In this document: positions 9,502-19,862 of the stretch, piece by piece
Layout of the letters: every line of letters begins with the position of its first letter
Position numbering within the stretch: position 1 is the stretch's first letter
Origin: an uncultured Bacteroidota bacterium
Lineage (GTDB): Bacteria; Bacteroidota; Bacteroidia; Flavobacteriales; Flavobacteriaceae
Direction: 5' to 3'
Assembly: GCA_902581145.1 (NCBI GenBank)
Contig: CACHNE010000006.1
Coordinates: 1 to 64,000 of the forward strand
Length of the DNA: 64,000 nucleotides
Position numbers and translations under genes: made by a program
The notes under the pieces: generated by a model
Told to the model about the DNA's origin: nothing
Databases searched by the model: none
Seen by the model: only the letters and a program-made list of their open reading frames with translations

Positions 9502-10647
9502 TTAATTTTGTTCATAATTATTTAAAATGAACAGACATCCAAAAGAGAAAGGGATCATAGGGTTACTTAAAGAACCTTCAAAGAATGATATTATTAGTAT
9601 ACAAAAAAATATTTTTTTACTATTATTGTGAATAGCTCTATTATAAACTCGTGATAAAATGATTATTAACCATATCATACCGACTATTCCGAAGTAATAA
9701 ATTAATGAAATCAGGCCGCCAGAAATTGTTCCGTTTGAGTTAGGGTGATATTTTAGATATTTATAGCCGAAAAAATCAAATTCTGTTTTTTTTAAAGAAA
9801 TGTCAAATCCATTGCCTAAAAGAAATGTTTCAAATAACCCAGATTTCACAGCTAACGGGGCATTAAGAACTCGTGTTGAAAAAGCACCATACTCAGAAAG
9901 GGATTCGTATCCGGAGGTTTGATATGAGCTAATTACCTGTGATGCTCTTATACCTTGAAATCTTTCCAAAACTGAAATTGTGATAATAAATATTGTTATT
10001 GACGTAAAAATACTTCTCAGATTAAATGAAGTAATATTTAATATTATTATGATTAAAATAAAATATATATAGATGGTAAATGAACCACTTAAAAAAATCA
10101 TAAAGGTTATGAGCAGAATATAAAAATAATCTTGAGGGACCAATTTATTTTCTTTCGATACCATTAAATAAATTAAAAGCAAAAACAGATTTGTTCTTCC
10201 AAACCATACGGGTTCTGGTGAAAAAGATGTAAAACTCAATCCTTCATAAAATCTCACTTCACCAATAAAAAAATTAATAATTTCAGGTGAAAAATATTGT
10301 ATAATAACCCCAAAAAACCAAAATAAAATGATAAATCTTAAAAAAGACTTGGTGATTAGAGGGTAGTTTATTGTAGCAATAAATACTGCAGGATATATTA
10401 ATGTATATGTGAAAATTCTAATTGCAGAACTGCTATTTCCATTTTTTAAAAATAAAAACGTTAAGTAAATTAAGAAAATTAAAAAAAAGGAAAAACTTTT
10501 TGGGATTTGAATAGTTTTATTTGTTAGAATTAAAAATGTTATTAAAAAAATTGAAATAAAAAAGGCCGTGGGTTGGGTATCTAGAGAATTCAATCCAAAA
10601 CTGAAGTACAATAAAAAAGAACATGATAAGTAAAGAAGGTATTTCAT
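9502..10647 (-). CDS. O-antigen/capsule polymerase-like multi-TM protein (Wzy-like)
   Basis: Multiple hydrophobic segments; HPNSNGTISGGLISLIYYFGIVGMI resembles the Wzy C-terminal region; next to Wzx-like gene. Confidence 0.7.
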   Translation of the reverse strand: MKYLLYLSCSFLLYFSFGLNSLDTQPTAFFISIFLITFLILTNKTIQIPKSFSFFLIFLIYLTFLFLKNGNSSSAIRIFTYTLIYPAVFIATINYPLITKSFLRFIILFWFFGVIIQYFSPEIINFFIGEVRFYEGLSFTSFSPEPVWFGRTNLFLLLIYLMVSKENKLVPQDYFYILLITFMIFLSGSFTIYIYFILIIIILNITSFNLRSIFTSITIFIITISVLERFQGIRASQVISSYQTSGYESLSEYGAFSTRVLNAPLAVKSGLFETFLLGNGFDISLKKTEFDFFGYKYLKYHPNSNGTISGGLISLIYYFGIVGMIWLIIILSRVYNRAIHNNSKKIFFCILIISFFEGSLSNPMIPFSFGCLFILNNYEQN

Positions 10648-11846
10648 TTTAGATCAAAGTTTGACTTAATATCATTATTTTTAAATATTAGTACCCATAA
10701 TAAAAAAAGGCCTATAAATATTGTATAATAATCAAAATTACTGATCCCAATAAGGTGATATGGGGAAAAATAAATAAAACAGATAATTATAAAAATAAAA
10801 AACATTCTTTTCAGTATTAAAAGTTCCTGATTTCTTGAAGAGTAAATGTATGCTTGGGCTGTGAGAAAAATAATTAAGGTTTTACTGATGATATTAAAGA
10901 ACAAAAATAAATAAACACCAGCAGAATCGATACTTAGAATTTCTAAAAAAAGTGTAATTATAAATGACAAAAACAAACTAATAAATATTAGGAAAATTGA
11001 TATATATATGAATTTAAATAAACTTAGTCCTATAATTTTTATTTTTGATTTAGAGTCAAAAAGTAATGGAGTTGAATACATCAATATTGACTCTAGACCT
11101 ATAGCAATTCCTTCTGAAATTGTATTTGATAATTGAAACTTTCCGACTAATAAATCTGGGTACGTCTTTATAAAAAACCTATCTATACCAGCATATGCGG
11201 TAATATTAAAATTTATGAATAAAAGCATAAATGAGTCCTTATTCAATAATGATTTTTTAAAAAAAATAGAACCAATTAAGGCTTTTGAAGTAAAACTATT
11301 TCGGCATGAAAATAAAAAATGAAGAAAACTTAAAGCTGAAGCAAAACAGTAAATTATCAAATAGCTGTTGATGTCACTCACAATAAATAGTGATAAAATC
11401 AAAAGAGTAAATGCAAAAATTACATTATTCCAACTAATTGAATCCAAATCATTTTTCAATCTTAAATCAGCGTTAAAAAAACTTCGTATAATATTAAAAA
11501 ATCCGATTAAAGCTGTTAGAAAAACAAATTCATTAAGTAAAAAAAAACTAATTGGAAAAATCAGTAATGAAAGAAAAAATATTTTAATTATTGTTTCTGT
11601 AAAAAAATATTTTTGATTGATTTTAATATTTATTTTAGCCGAGCGCTTAAAATAATCCTCTTTTAATCCAAAAGATAGATATATAGTAAATGACAGTAGC
11701 AAGAAAACCTCAAGAAGTCTGGAATATTCCTCCAAACCTATTTTTTTTATTATAATTAGGTTAACAATAGCTACAATTAATGTCCTCAGATATCTTGAAA
11801 ATATGAAATAAAATTTACCACTATTTATAAAATTTATAATTCTCAT
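10644..11846 (-). CDS. Polysaccharide flippase-like multi-TM protein (Wzx-like)
   Basis: About 12 hydrophobic segments, overlaps the Wzy-like gene by 4 nt. Confidence 0.7.
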   Translation of the reverse strand: MRIINFINSGKFYFIFSRYLRTLIVAIVNLIIIKKIGLEEYSRLLEVFLLLSFTIYLSFGLKEDYFKRSAKINIKINQKYFFTETIIKIFFLSLLIFPISFFLLNEFVFLTALIGFFNIIRSFFNADLRLKNDLDSISWNNVIFAFTLLILSLFIVSDINSYLIIYCFASALSFLHFLFSCRNSFTSKALIGSIFFKKSLLNKDSFMLLFINFNITAYAGIDRFFIKTYPDLLVGKFQLSNTISEGIAIGLESILMYSTPLLFDSKSKIKIIGLSLFKFIYISIFLIFISLFLSFIITLFLEILSIDSAGVYLFLFFNIISKTLIIFLTAQAYIYSSRNQELLILKRMFFIFIIICFIYFSPYHLIGISNFDYYTIFIGLFLLWVLIFKNNDIKSNFDLK

Positions 11847-12028
11847 TATATTATGTAACCTGCACCAACTGTATTATTATTATGCGAATCAATGATAATA
11901 AAACTACCTGTATTTTTATTTTTTTTACGTTCGATCAGTTCTTGTAATATTGTCATACCAACAATACCTGACCCTACAATTACATAATCATAATTAGCTT
12001 TAATTTCTTGAAATTTAATCCTCATCAA
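11846..12028 (-). pseudogene. Truncated N-terminus of an FAD/NAD(P)-binding oxidoreductase
   Basis: 60 aa with dinucleotide-binding YDYVIVGSGIVGMTILQELIE...FIIIDSHNNNTVGAGYII then stop; no catalytic part follows; stop overlaps the wzx-like ATG (TAATG). Confidence 0.65.
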
Positions 12029-12031
12029 ATA

Positions 12032-13237
12032 TTAATTTAGATTACAAAAGTCTAGAATTACTTTATTAGGATCAAAATTGATTTTTTTAAATTCTTTATG
12101 AGCAACTAAAAAAACAATTATATCAGCTTTTTCTATAGCTTCTTTGTAGTCGGTTAATTTATAAATGGAATGAGACTTAATATTAGGCTCAACAATAAAA
12201 TAGTCATTATTATTAGAATTTTGTATAACCTTTTGAATAATAAATTTTGCAGGCGACTCTCTTAAATCGTCAATATTAGGCTTAAAAGCTAATCCCATTA
12301 GGGCTGTTTTTGGTTTTCTGCCATATTTTAATTCAAATTGAAGTTTCTCATTTTGAATTTTCTCAGCACACCAAAAAGGTTTGTAATTATTTACTTCTCT
12401 TGCAGCACCTATAATTTTTGATTCCATTGGATAGTCTGAAACTATAAAGTATGGGTCAACAGCTATACAATGACCTCCCACTCCACAACCTGGCTGAAGT
12501 ATATTCACTCGTGGATGCTTATTCGCAAGATTTATTAGTTCCCAAACATTAATATCTGCCTTATCACAAATTAATGAAAGTTCATTTGCAAAAGCTATTT
12601 GAACATCCCTTGATGAGTTTTCTACTAATTTACACATCTCAGCAGTGCGAGCATTTGTTCCGTATAATTCTCCTTTAACATATTTAGAGTAGAAAGCAAT
12701 TGCTTTCTGCGTAGACACTTCGTTCGCACCACCTATCACACGATCATTATAAACTAGCTCATGCATTACATTTCCAGGTAAAACTCTTTCAGGACAATAT
12801 GCTATATAAATTTTTCCCTCTAAATCAGGTCTTTCATTGTAAATTAATTTTTGCATTTTTTCAGTTGTACCAATAGGAGAAGTTGATTCAATAATATATA
12901 AATCCCCTTTCTTCATTAGTGGTATAATTCCTTTAGTTGCAGATTCAACAAATGATATATCTGGCTCATGATTCCCTTTGAAAGGTGTAGGTACAACAAT
13001 CAAATATGTATTTGCAGATTTGGCTTTAGTTGATGCTTTGAGATTTCCTTGTTTAACGGCAGATGATACAATATGTTCAAGATCAGCTTCAACAATATGA
13101 ATTTCACCTTTGTTAATGGTATCAACAACATTTTGGTTTATATCAACCCCTAAGACTTTAGTTCCACATGATGCTATTAGTGCCGAAGTTGGCAACCCAA
13201 TATAACCTAATCCTATTGTTACTACTTCTGGTTTCAT
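12032..13237 (-). CDS. wecC: UDP-N-acetyl-D-mannosamine dehydrogenase
   Basis: VVTIGLGYIGLPTSALIA, LQPGCGVGGHCIAVDPYF; next to wecB. Confidence 0.92.
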   Translation of the reverse strand: MKPEVVTIGLGYIGLPTSALIASCGTKVLGVDINQNVVDTINKGEIHIVEADLEHIVSSAVKQGNLKASTKAKSANTYLIVVPTPFKGNHEPDISFVESATKGIIPLMKKGDLYIIESTSPIGTTEKMQKLIYNERPDLEGKIYIAYCPERVLPGNVMHELVYNDRVIGGANEVSTQKAIAFYSKYVKGELYGTNARTAEMCKLVENSSRDVQIAFANELSLICDKADINVWELINLANKHPRVNILQPGCGVGGHCIAVDPYFIVSDYPMESKIIGAAREVNNYKPFWCAEKIQNEKLQFELKYGRKPKTALMGLAFKPNIDDLRESPAKFIIQKVIQNSNNNDYFIVEPNIKSHSIYKLTDYKEAIEKADIIVFLVAHKEFKKINFDPNKVILDFCNLN

Positions 13238-14355
13238 TCTTTTATATTTTTTATGAAGTTTACAATTTTTTTTGATGCTTTTCCATCCCCGTAAGGATTA
13301 TGTAATTTTGACATTTTTTCAAAGTTTTCGTTGTTGTTCAATAAGTCCAATGCTTTAGAAACTATCAACTCTTCATCAGTACCTACTAACAATACTGTTC
13401 CTACCTCTACTGCTTCAGGTCTTTCAGTTGTGTCTCTCATAACAAGGACAGGTTTTCCTAAACTTGGAGCTTCCTCTTGAACACCTCCACTATCAGTGAT
13501 AATAATTTTAGATCTGTTCATTAGCCATATAAAATCTTGGTATGCTAAAGGTTTAATTAATATTATATTTTTAGAATGAGATAAAATTCTATTGACTGGT
13601 TCTTGTACTTTTGGGTTTAAATGAACCGGATAAATAATCAAACGACTTGAATCATCTTCAGCAATTTTTTTAAGTGCTAAACAAATTCTTTCAAAACCAT
13701 CACCATGGTTTTCTCTTCTGTGCCCAGTAACCAAAATAACTTCCTTATTACCAATTACAGATTTAAGATCTGAAACTCTTTTGCTAGGTCTTTTCTCAAC
13801 TTTTTTAATTGATTGCAATAATGCATCAATTACTGTGTTCCCAGTTATTAATATTGATTCTTCTTTAATATTTTCTTTAAGGAGATTATTTTTTGATTTT
13901 TGGGTCGGTGCAAAATGGAAGTCAGATATTCTTGACGTAACCTGACGATTTATCTCCTCTGGAAAGGGTGATAACTTGTTATATGTTCTCAACCCAGCTT
14001 CAATATGACAAACTTTTGATCCTGAATAAAAACTGGCAATTGATGCAGCCATTGTTGTAGTTGTATCTCCATGAACAAAAACATAGTCAGGATTAAATTC
14101 TTCTAATACAAATTTCAAAGATTCAATTATGCTTGAAGTAACTGAATATAAAGTTTGATTAGGCTTCATTAAATTTAAATCATAATCAGGATTTATATCA
14201 AAAAAACTTAAAACTTGGTCCAACATTTCTCTATGTTGAGCAGTAACACATACTTTTGTTTGAAAAAATTTATTATTATTCTTAAACTCTTTAACAAGTG
14301 GAGCCATTTTTATTGCCTCAGGTCTTGTTCCAAAAATTAAAAGTATTTTCTTCAT
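13234..14355 (-). CDS. wecB: UDP-N-acetylglucosamine 2-epimerase (non-hydrolysing)
   Basis: LLIFGTRPEAIKMAPLVKE, HVEAGLRT-like CHIEAGLRTYNKLSPFPEEINR, TDSGGVQEEAPSLGKPVLVMRDTTERPE. Confidence 0.95.
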   Translation of the reverse strand: MKKILLIFGTRPEAIKMAPLVKEFKNNNKFFQTKVCVTAQHREMLDQVLSFFDINPDYDLNLMKPNQTLYSVTSSIIESLKFVLEEFNPDYVFVHGDTTTTMAASIASFYSGSKVCHIEAGLRTYNKLSPFPEEINRQVTSRISDFHFAPTQKSKNNLLKENIKEESILITGNTVIDALLQSIKKVEKRPSKRVSDLKSVIGNKEVILVTGHRRENHGDGFERICLALKKIAEDDSSRLIIYPVHLNPKVQEPVNRILSHSKNIILIKPLAYQDFIWLMNRSKIIITDSGGVQEEAPSLGKPVLVMRDTTERPEAVEVGTVLLVGTDEELIVSKALDLLNNNENFEKMSKLHNPYGDGKASKKIVNFIKNIKE

Positions 14356-14367
14356 TTATATTTATTT

Positions 14368-15156
14368 CTATTTATTGACTATAAACCAATTATTTTTTAA
14401 TTCTTCTCTGTTATAAAGCATCTCTTTTTTTGTTTCATAGTCAATTAATTTATATCCTGCACCATTACATATTGCATGGCCAGCAGCAGTATCCCACTCC
14501 ATTGTAGGAGCAAATCTTGGATATGAATCAGCTTTTCCTTCTGCAACCAAACAAATCTTTAGAGAGCTTCCTTTTGAAACTATTGAAATATTTTTGTGCT
14601 TTTTCTTCAACATATTGATGTATTTATCCGTCTCTTTAGACATATGACTTCTGCTAGCAACAACAGTATATTTTCGATCAGCAACTGTTACAGGTAATTT
14701 AATTGAATTTTTAATCAAATTATTAATATTATATGAACTATAATTTAAATTTTCACATTTGAATGAACCAAATTCAATAGTTGAAAAGTATATACATTTT
14801 AAAACAGGAGCAACAATAACACCTAAAATTGGTTTGCTTTCTTTAACCAGAGCTATATTAACGGAGAACTCACCATTTTTTTTTATAAATTCTTTTGTTC
14901 CGTCAATTGGATCTATAATCCAAAGTAAATCCCAATTCTTTCTAATTTTATAAGGTGTTTGAATTTCCTCTTCAGAAAGAATTGGTATGTTTGTTTTTTT
15001 TAAATAATTCTTAATAATTTTATTTGAAACAATATCTGCCTCTGTTAAAGGGGAGTTATCATCTTTTGTAAATACTTGAAAATCTTTATGATATATTTCA
15101 AGTATTTTTTTTGACGCCTCAATCGCAGCTTTAATAGCAATCTTTAAATTTTCCAT
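14368..15156 (-). CDS. cysQ: 3'(2'),5'-bisphosphate nucleotidase
   Basis: Inositol monophosphatase fold: LLWIIDPIDGTKEFIKKNGEFSVNIAL, ASRSHMSKETD, APTMEWDTAAGHAIC. Confidence 0.92.
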   Translation of the reverse strand: MENLKIAIKAAIEASKKILEIYHKDFQVFTKDDNSPLTEADIVSNKIIKNYLKKTNIPILSEEEIQTPYKIRKNWDLLWIIDPIDGTKEFIKKNGEFSVNIALVKESKPILGVIVAPVLKCIYFSTIEFGSFKCENLNYSSYNINNLIKNSIKLPVTVADRKYTVVASRSHMSKETDKYINMLKKKHKNISIVSKGSSLKICLVAEGKADSYPRFAPTMEWDTAAGHAICNGAGYKLIDYETKKEMLYNREELKNNWFIVNK

Positions 15157-15594
15157 TTAACCAAAATATTTTTTTACGAATTTTCGATTTTTATCTAAAC
15201 CATAATTAATTCTATACCAAATTTTTTCATGTAAATAATACACTAACATTTTTGTTATTGTTTCAATCATACCAATTTGAAGGCCCGAGGAAAAATCTCC
15301 AATAATAATTAATGAAATTAATATTGTATCAGTTGTGCCAATAAATCGCCATGTAAATGTTTTTAATAAATGTCTTACCCTGTGGTTAGAGAAATTTGAT
15401 TTAAACCATAATCTTTCATGCAAATAATATAAAATCATCTTGCTAAAAATTTCAACTATCCCTATTTGCATACCAAACTTCATACTCCCAGAGATAAAGT
15501 AAGCTATTATAATTGTGTCAGTAGTGGCAAAAAATCTCCAACTTAATGTTTTAGCTAAGTGTCTTCTTGAAAATTTATATTTAAATAATTTCAT
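15157..15594 (-). CDS. Tandem DUF2061 membrane protein
   Basis: Two internal repeats: RRHLAKTLSWRFFATTDTIIIAYF / VRHLLKTFTWRFIGTTDTILISLI. Confidence 0.85.
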   Translation of the reverse strand: MKLFKYKFSRRHLAKTLSWRFFATTDTIIIAYFISGSMKFGMQIGIVEIFSKMILYYLHERLWFKSNFSNHRVRHLLKTFTWRFIGTTDTILISLIIIGDFSSGLQIGMIETITKMLVYYLHEKIWYRINYGLDKNRKFVKKYFG

Positions 15595-16600
15595 AAAACT
15601 TTTTATACCAGTTAATAAATTTTTTAACGCCTTTTTTTATATCAGTATTAGGCAAATAACCATAATCATCATTAAGTTTTTTACAGCAAGCATACGTTTG
15701 ATACACGTCACCAGGTTGTTTGGGTTGAAAATTTTTATTTGCTTTGATGCTTAGTTCATCTTCTAATAAACTAATGAAATTTAAAAGCTTTATTTTTTTT
15801 CCACGTCCAATATTATACACTCGAGATTTATTCTTTTTTGTTAATTGGTTGTAGACAGTCTTCTTCAACCCCTCGATAATATCATCTATATATGTAAAAT
15901 CTCTATAAAGTTCACCGTTATTAAATACATTAATTGTTTCATTTTCTAAAATGGCTTTAGTAAACAGAAATAAAGCCATATCTGGTCTACCCCATGGGCC
16001 GTAAACAGTAAAAAAACGCAACCCTATTGTTTCAAATTTATATAAATGGCTATATGTATATGCAATTAACTCGTTAGAAAGTTTAGTTGCAGCATATAAA
16101 CTAATCGGTTTATTCAAAAAATTATCTTCCGAAAAAGGTATTGTTGTGGCATCACCATAAACACTAGAGCTACTAGCATAAATAAATTTCTTAATTCCAA
16201 ATTGTTTACACATTTCACAAATATTTACAAACCCAACTACGTTTGACTGAATGTATTGTCCTGGATTTATCAATGAATATCGTACACCAACTTGTGCAGC
16301 TAAATTACAAACAACATCCACCTTATTAGATTTAAATATGTACTCTAAAGTCTCTTTGTCTTCAATGCTAGTTCTGTAAAACTTTAACCAATTATTATAT
16401 TTATTAGAAATAACTTCTTTATTAAATTCACTTGAAAATGAAGAATTAATTCCAAGTTTCTTTAATCTGGCAAATTTTAATTTTTGATCATAATAATCAT
16501 TAATATTATCAATACCTATGATGTTATGACCATCTTTAATACATGACTTAGCTAAATGATATCCGATAAATCCCGCTACCCCCGTGATTAAAATATTCAT
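15581..16600 (-). CDS. NAD-dependent epimerase (UDP-glucuronate 4-epimerase-like)
   Basis: ILITGVAGFIGYHLAK, GIDNINDYYDQKLKFARL, LRFFTVYGPWGRPDMALFLFT. Confidence 0.88.
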   Translation of the reverse strand: MNILITGVAGFIGYHLAKSCIKDGHNIIGIDNINDYYDQKLKFARLKKLGINSSFSSEFNKEVISNKYNNWLKFYRTSIEDKETLEYIFKSNKVDVVCNLAAQVGVRYSLINPGQYIQSNVVGFVNICEMCKQFGIKKFIYASSSSVYGDATTIPFSEDNFLNKPISLYAATKLSNELIAYTYSHLYKFETIGLRFFTVYGPWGRPDMALFLFTKAILENETINVFNNGELYRDFTYIDDIIEGLKKTVYNQLTKKNKSRVYNIGRGKKIKLLNFISLLEDELSIKANKNFQPKQPGDVYQTYACCKKLNDDYGYLPNTDIKKGVKKFINWYKKFYEII

Positions 16601-17589
16601 TTCTTATTTATTTGTTGATTGATATAATTTTTTAATGAAATTTTAAATTCATTGGTAGGGAACCAGCCTAAATCTTTTTTAATTTTTTCAGTATTTAAAC
16701 TGTAACGAAAGTCGTGACCAAGTCTATCACTTACAAAATTTATCTTATATTCAATCAACATAATTTCAGAAATTAGACTTACTAGCTCTAAATTTGTTAA
16801 TTCATTGCCACTAGCGATATTATATTCTTCACCACTCTTTGCACAATTAAAAATTAAATCAATCGCAGAGCAATTATCTTCAACAAATATCCAGTCTCGA
16901 GAGTTAGAGCCATTTCCATATATCGGGATTTCGGAATTAGTTTTCAAGCAATTTAAAATTTTGGGAATAAGTTTTTCATCATTTTGATTAATTCCAAAAT
17001 TATTTGAAGAAATAGATACGGTGGTATTTAGACCATAAGTTTTATTGAAACTTCTAACCAGCATATCAGCAGATGCTTTGGATGCCGAGTAAGGAGAATT
17101 AGGTTTATATTTGTCTGCTTCTGTAAAACTTCCAACATCAATACTACCGTATACTTCATCTGTTGATATTTGATGAAATCTTGAATTCTTGAATTCTTCT
17201 TTATAGTCGTAATTTTTATCCATCCAAAAATTACAAGCAGCTTTCAAAAGTTCAAATACTCCCAATATATTTGTATTTACAAAAATATTGGGGTTTTCAA
17301 TTGAATTATCTACATGACTCTCCGCAGCAAAATTAATAACTCCGTCAATTTTATACTTTTTAAAAATTTCATGTAATAAGTTGCTGTCACAAATATTTCC
17401 TTTGATAAAATTGTACCTTCTATTTTCTTTAAATGCGTTTGTGTTGCTTTTATCACCAGCATAGGTCAAATCATCAAGATTGTATATCTTAACTTCATTA
17501 TATTTATTTAAAACATAATTGATAAAATTAGAACCAATGAAACCTGACCCCCCTGTGACTAAAAGATTATTACATCTAAATTTCAACAT
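16597..17589 (-). CDS. rfbB: dTDP-glucose 4,6-dehydratase
   Basis: LVTGGSGFIGSNFINY, AAESHVDNSI, ISTDEVYGS, YSASKASAD. Confidence 0.95.
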   Translation of the reverse strand: MLKFRCNNLLVTGGSGFIGSNFINYVLNKYNEVKIYNLDDLTYAGDKSNTNAFKENRRYNFIKGNICDSNLLHEIFKKYKIDGVINFAAESHVDNSIENPNIFVNTNILGVFELLKAACNFWMDKNYDYKEEFKNSRFHQISTDEVYGSIDVGSFTEADKYKPNSPYSASKASADMLVRSFNKTYGLNTTVSISSNNFGINQNDEKLIPKILNCLKTNSEIPIYGNGSNSRDWIFVEDNCSAIDLIFNCAKSGEEYNIASGNELTNLELVSLISEIMLIEYKINFVSDRLGHDFRYSLNTEKIKKDLGWFPTNEFKISLKNYINQQINKK

Positions 17590-18455
17590 AAGTTCTTATT
17601 TTTTTTAAAAAAAGATTTTAAACTGGTTTTCCAATCAATCATATCTACAGCAAATTTAATTTTAGTTTTTGAAAGATCAAGTGCCGAAAATCTAGGTCTA
17701 ATTACATCTGATGATGATGAAAATATCGGTTCAATTACTTTTGATTCTCCAAAGAGACTCATAATTTCTTCTGCAAATTCAATTCTAGAGCAAATACCAG
17801 AATTGGAGAAATTATAAATTTCAGTTTTTGTGTTGTTTATATATGGTAAAATTTCCAAGATAAATGAAGCAACATTATCAGAATTAGTTGGTGAACCAAA
17901 TTCATCTAGAACAACATTTAATCTATCATTCTTTTTAATTTTATTTATAATCTTATAAACAAAATTATTCTTTTGTTTAGAGTACAACCATGAGGTTCTA
18001 ATTATTATTGAACTTTTGAGTTTTTTTTCTAAAATTCTTTTTTCACCTTCAAGTTTTGTAAATCCATAATAATTTAAAGGATTAGTTTGATCATTCTCTT
18101 TATACGGACTTTCCTTCTTCCCGTCAAAAACAAAGTCAGTTGAAATATGAATTAATTGAATATTTTCTTTAGAGCAGATTTTGGCGATATTTTCAACTGC
18201 TATATTATTAACAATATTAGCTGTTTGTTTCTCTTTTTCGGCTTGAGCAACATTTGTATATGCAGCACAATTGATTATAATATCAACCTTCATTTTTTTT
18301 ATTTCATTTTGTAAAAGTGAAAAATTAGAAATATCCAGCTGATTTTTATTTTTAAAAAAAAATATGTGAGAATTATATTGTAAACTTTCACTTTTTATCG
18401 CATTTCCTAATTGACCATCCGAGCCAGTTACTAAAATTCTTTTACTAGTCACCAC
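17583..18455 (-). CDS. rfbD: dTDP-4-dehydrorhamnose reductase
   Basis: ILVTGSDGQLGNAI, ISTDFVFDG, YGFTKLEGE, RTSWLYS. Confidence 0.93.
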   Translation of the reverse strand: MVTSKRILVTGSDGQLGNAIKSESLQYNSHIFFFKNKNQLDISNFSLLQNEIKKMKVDIIINCAAYTNVAQAEKEKQTANIVNNIAVENIAKICSKENIQLIHISTDFVFDGKKESPYKENDQTNPLNYYGFTKLEGEKRILEKKLKSSIIIRTSWLYSKQKNNFVYKIINKIKKNDRLNVVLDEFGSPTNSDNVASFILEILPYINNTKTEIYNFSNSGICSRIEFAEEIMSLFGESKVIEPIFSSSSDVIRPRFSALDLSKTKIKFAVDMIDWKTSLKSFFKKNKNLC

Positions 18456-18985
18456 TTAAATTCTTTTAAATTTTTATCCTTATCTGAAATAATTAATAGG
18501 TCTTTGTCTACCCCCCAATCAATTTCTAAATGCTTATCATCATATTTGATACCCCTTTCTGATTCTTTGTTATAATATGCATCAACTTTATAATTTACGT
18601 ATGCAAATTCTGTTAAAGTAAGATAGCCATGAGCAAAACCTTTTGGAATTAGCAATGATTTATTACAATTTTCAGATAATTTATAAGAAAAATATTTACC
18701 GTATGTTGGTGAGTCTATCCTAATATCAACAGCGATATCTAAAATTTCACCTCTGACTACAGTTAAAAGTTTAGTTTGAGCAAAAGGTTCAATTTGAAAA
18801 TGAAGCCCTCTCATCACCATATATTTTGATTTTACATTATTTTCTTGACAAAATTTAAATTTTGATTTCAAAGCTGTCTCTATTTCATTAAGTCTAAAAA
18901 CTTCTTTGAATTCACCTCTATTATCAAAAAAAACATTGTGATTTAAAATTAATAAATTATCAAATGTTGTCTTTTCAATCTTCAT
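18449..18985 (-). CDS. rfbC: dTDP-4-dehydrorhamnose 3,5-epimerase
   Basis: FFDNRGEFKEVF, MRGLHFQ, GEILDIAVDIRIDSPTYGK, PKGFAHGYLTL. Confidence 0.95.
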   Translation of the reverse strand: MKIEKTTFDNLLILNHNVFFDNRGEFKEVFRLNEIETALKSKFKFCQENNVKSKYMVMRGLHFQIEPFAQTKLLTVVRGEILDIAVDIRIDSPTYGKYFSYKLSENCNKSLLIPKGFAHGYLTLTEFAYVNYKVDAYYNKESERGIKYDDKHLEIDWGVDKDLLIISDKDKNLKEFKW

Positions 18986-19862
18986 TAATTGCTAAATTAT
19001 TTAAGTACTTACCGTAATCACTATTTATCATAGATTGTGCAATTTCTTTTAGTCTAAATTCATCAATATACCCCCTTCTATATGCAATTTCTTCAATACA
19101 TGCTATCTTTTTAGAATATTTAATTTCATAATCTTTAAAATATTGTGACGCAGAAATCAGGGAATTGTAAGTTCCGGTATCAGTCCAAACTATTTCTGAA
19201 TTTAATCTGATTAGCTTTAACTTATCTTGGTTTAAAAATGAGTTATTAATATCGGTTATTTCTAATTCACCGCGCAAACTTGGCTTTAGATTCTTAGCTA
19301 TTTTTATAGCGTCATTTGTAAAATAATAAAGACCTGTAACTATCAGACTACCAAAATCGGTCTTTGGTTTTTCTATAATCTTTTTTATTTTATTTTTTGA
19401 ATTTAATTCAATAACACCAAAATCATTTGGGTTTTCAACATCAATCCCAAAAATAGTTGAATACCCTTGAGATAAATTAACTTTCGCTTTTTCAAGATTA
19501 TGAATAAAATTATCTCCATGAAAAATATTGTCACCCAAAATTAGACATATATTCTCATGCAAAATGAAATCTGAAGCAATGATTAAAGCTTCAGCAATTC
19601 CGTTTGGATTTTCCTGTATCGCATAAGAAAGTTTAATTCCTAAATTAGTACCGTTCCCCAGAAGTTTTTCAAATTTACTTATATCATTTTTTGTTGAAAT
19701 AATTAATATATCTATTATTCCAGCTTGCATTAGGGTTGATAAAGGATAATAAATCATTGGTTTATCATAAACTGGCAATAATTGTTTTGATACTCCCAAG
19801 GTTAAGGGGTAAAGTCTTGAACCATAACCACCAGCTAATATTATTCCTTTAATAGATTTCAT
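18975..19862 (-). CDS. rfbA: Glucose-1-phosphate thymidylyltransferase
   Basis: [41 protein letters not shown]. Confidence 0.96.
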   Translation of the reverse strand: MKSIKGIILAGGYGSRLYPLTLGVSKQLLPVYDKPMIYYPLSTLMQAGIIDILIISTKNDISKFEKLLGNGTNLGIKLSYAIQENPNGIAEALIIASDFILHENICLILGDNIFHGDNFIHNLEKAKVNLSQGYSTIFGIDVENPNDFGVIELNSKNKIKKIIEKPKTDFGSLIVTGLYYFTNDAIKIAKNLKPSLRGELEITDINNSFLNQDKLKLIRLNSEIVWTDTGTYNSLISASQYFKDYEIKYSKKIACIEEIAYRRGYIDEFRLKEIAQSMINSDYGKYLNNLAINED

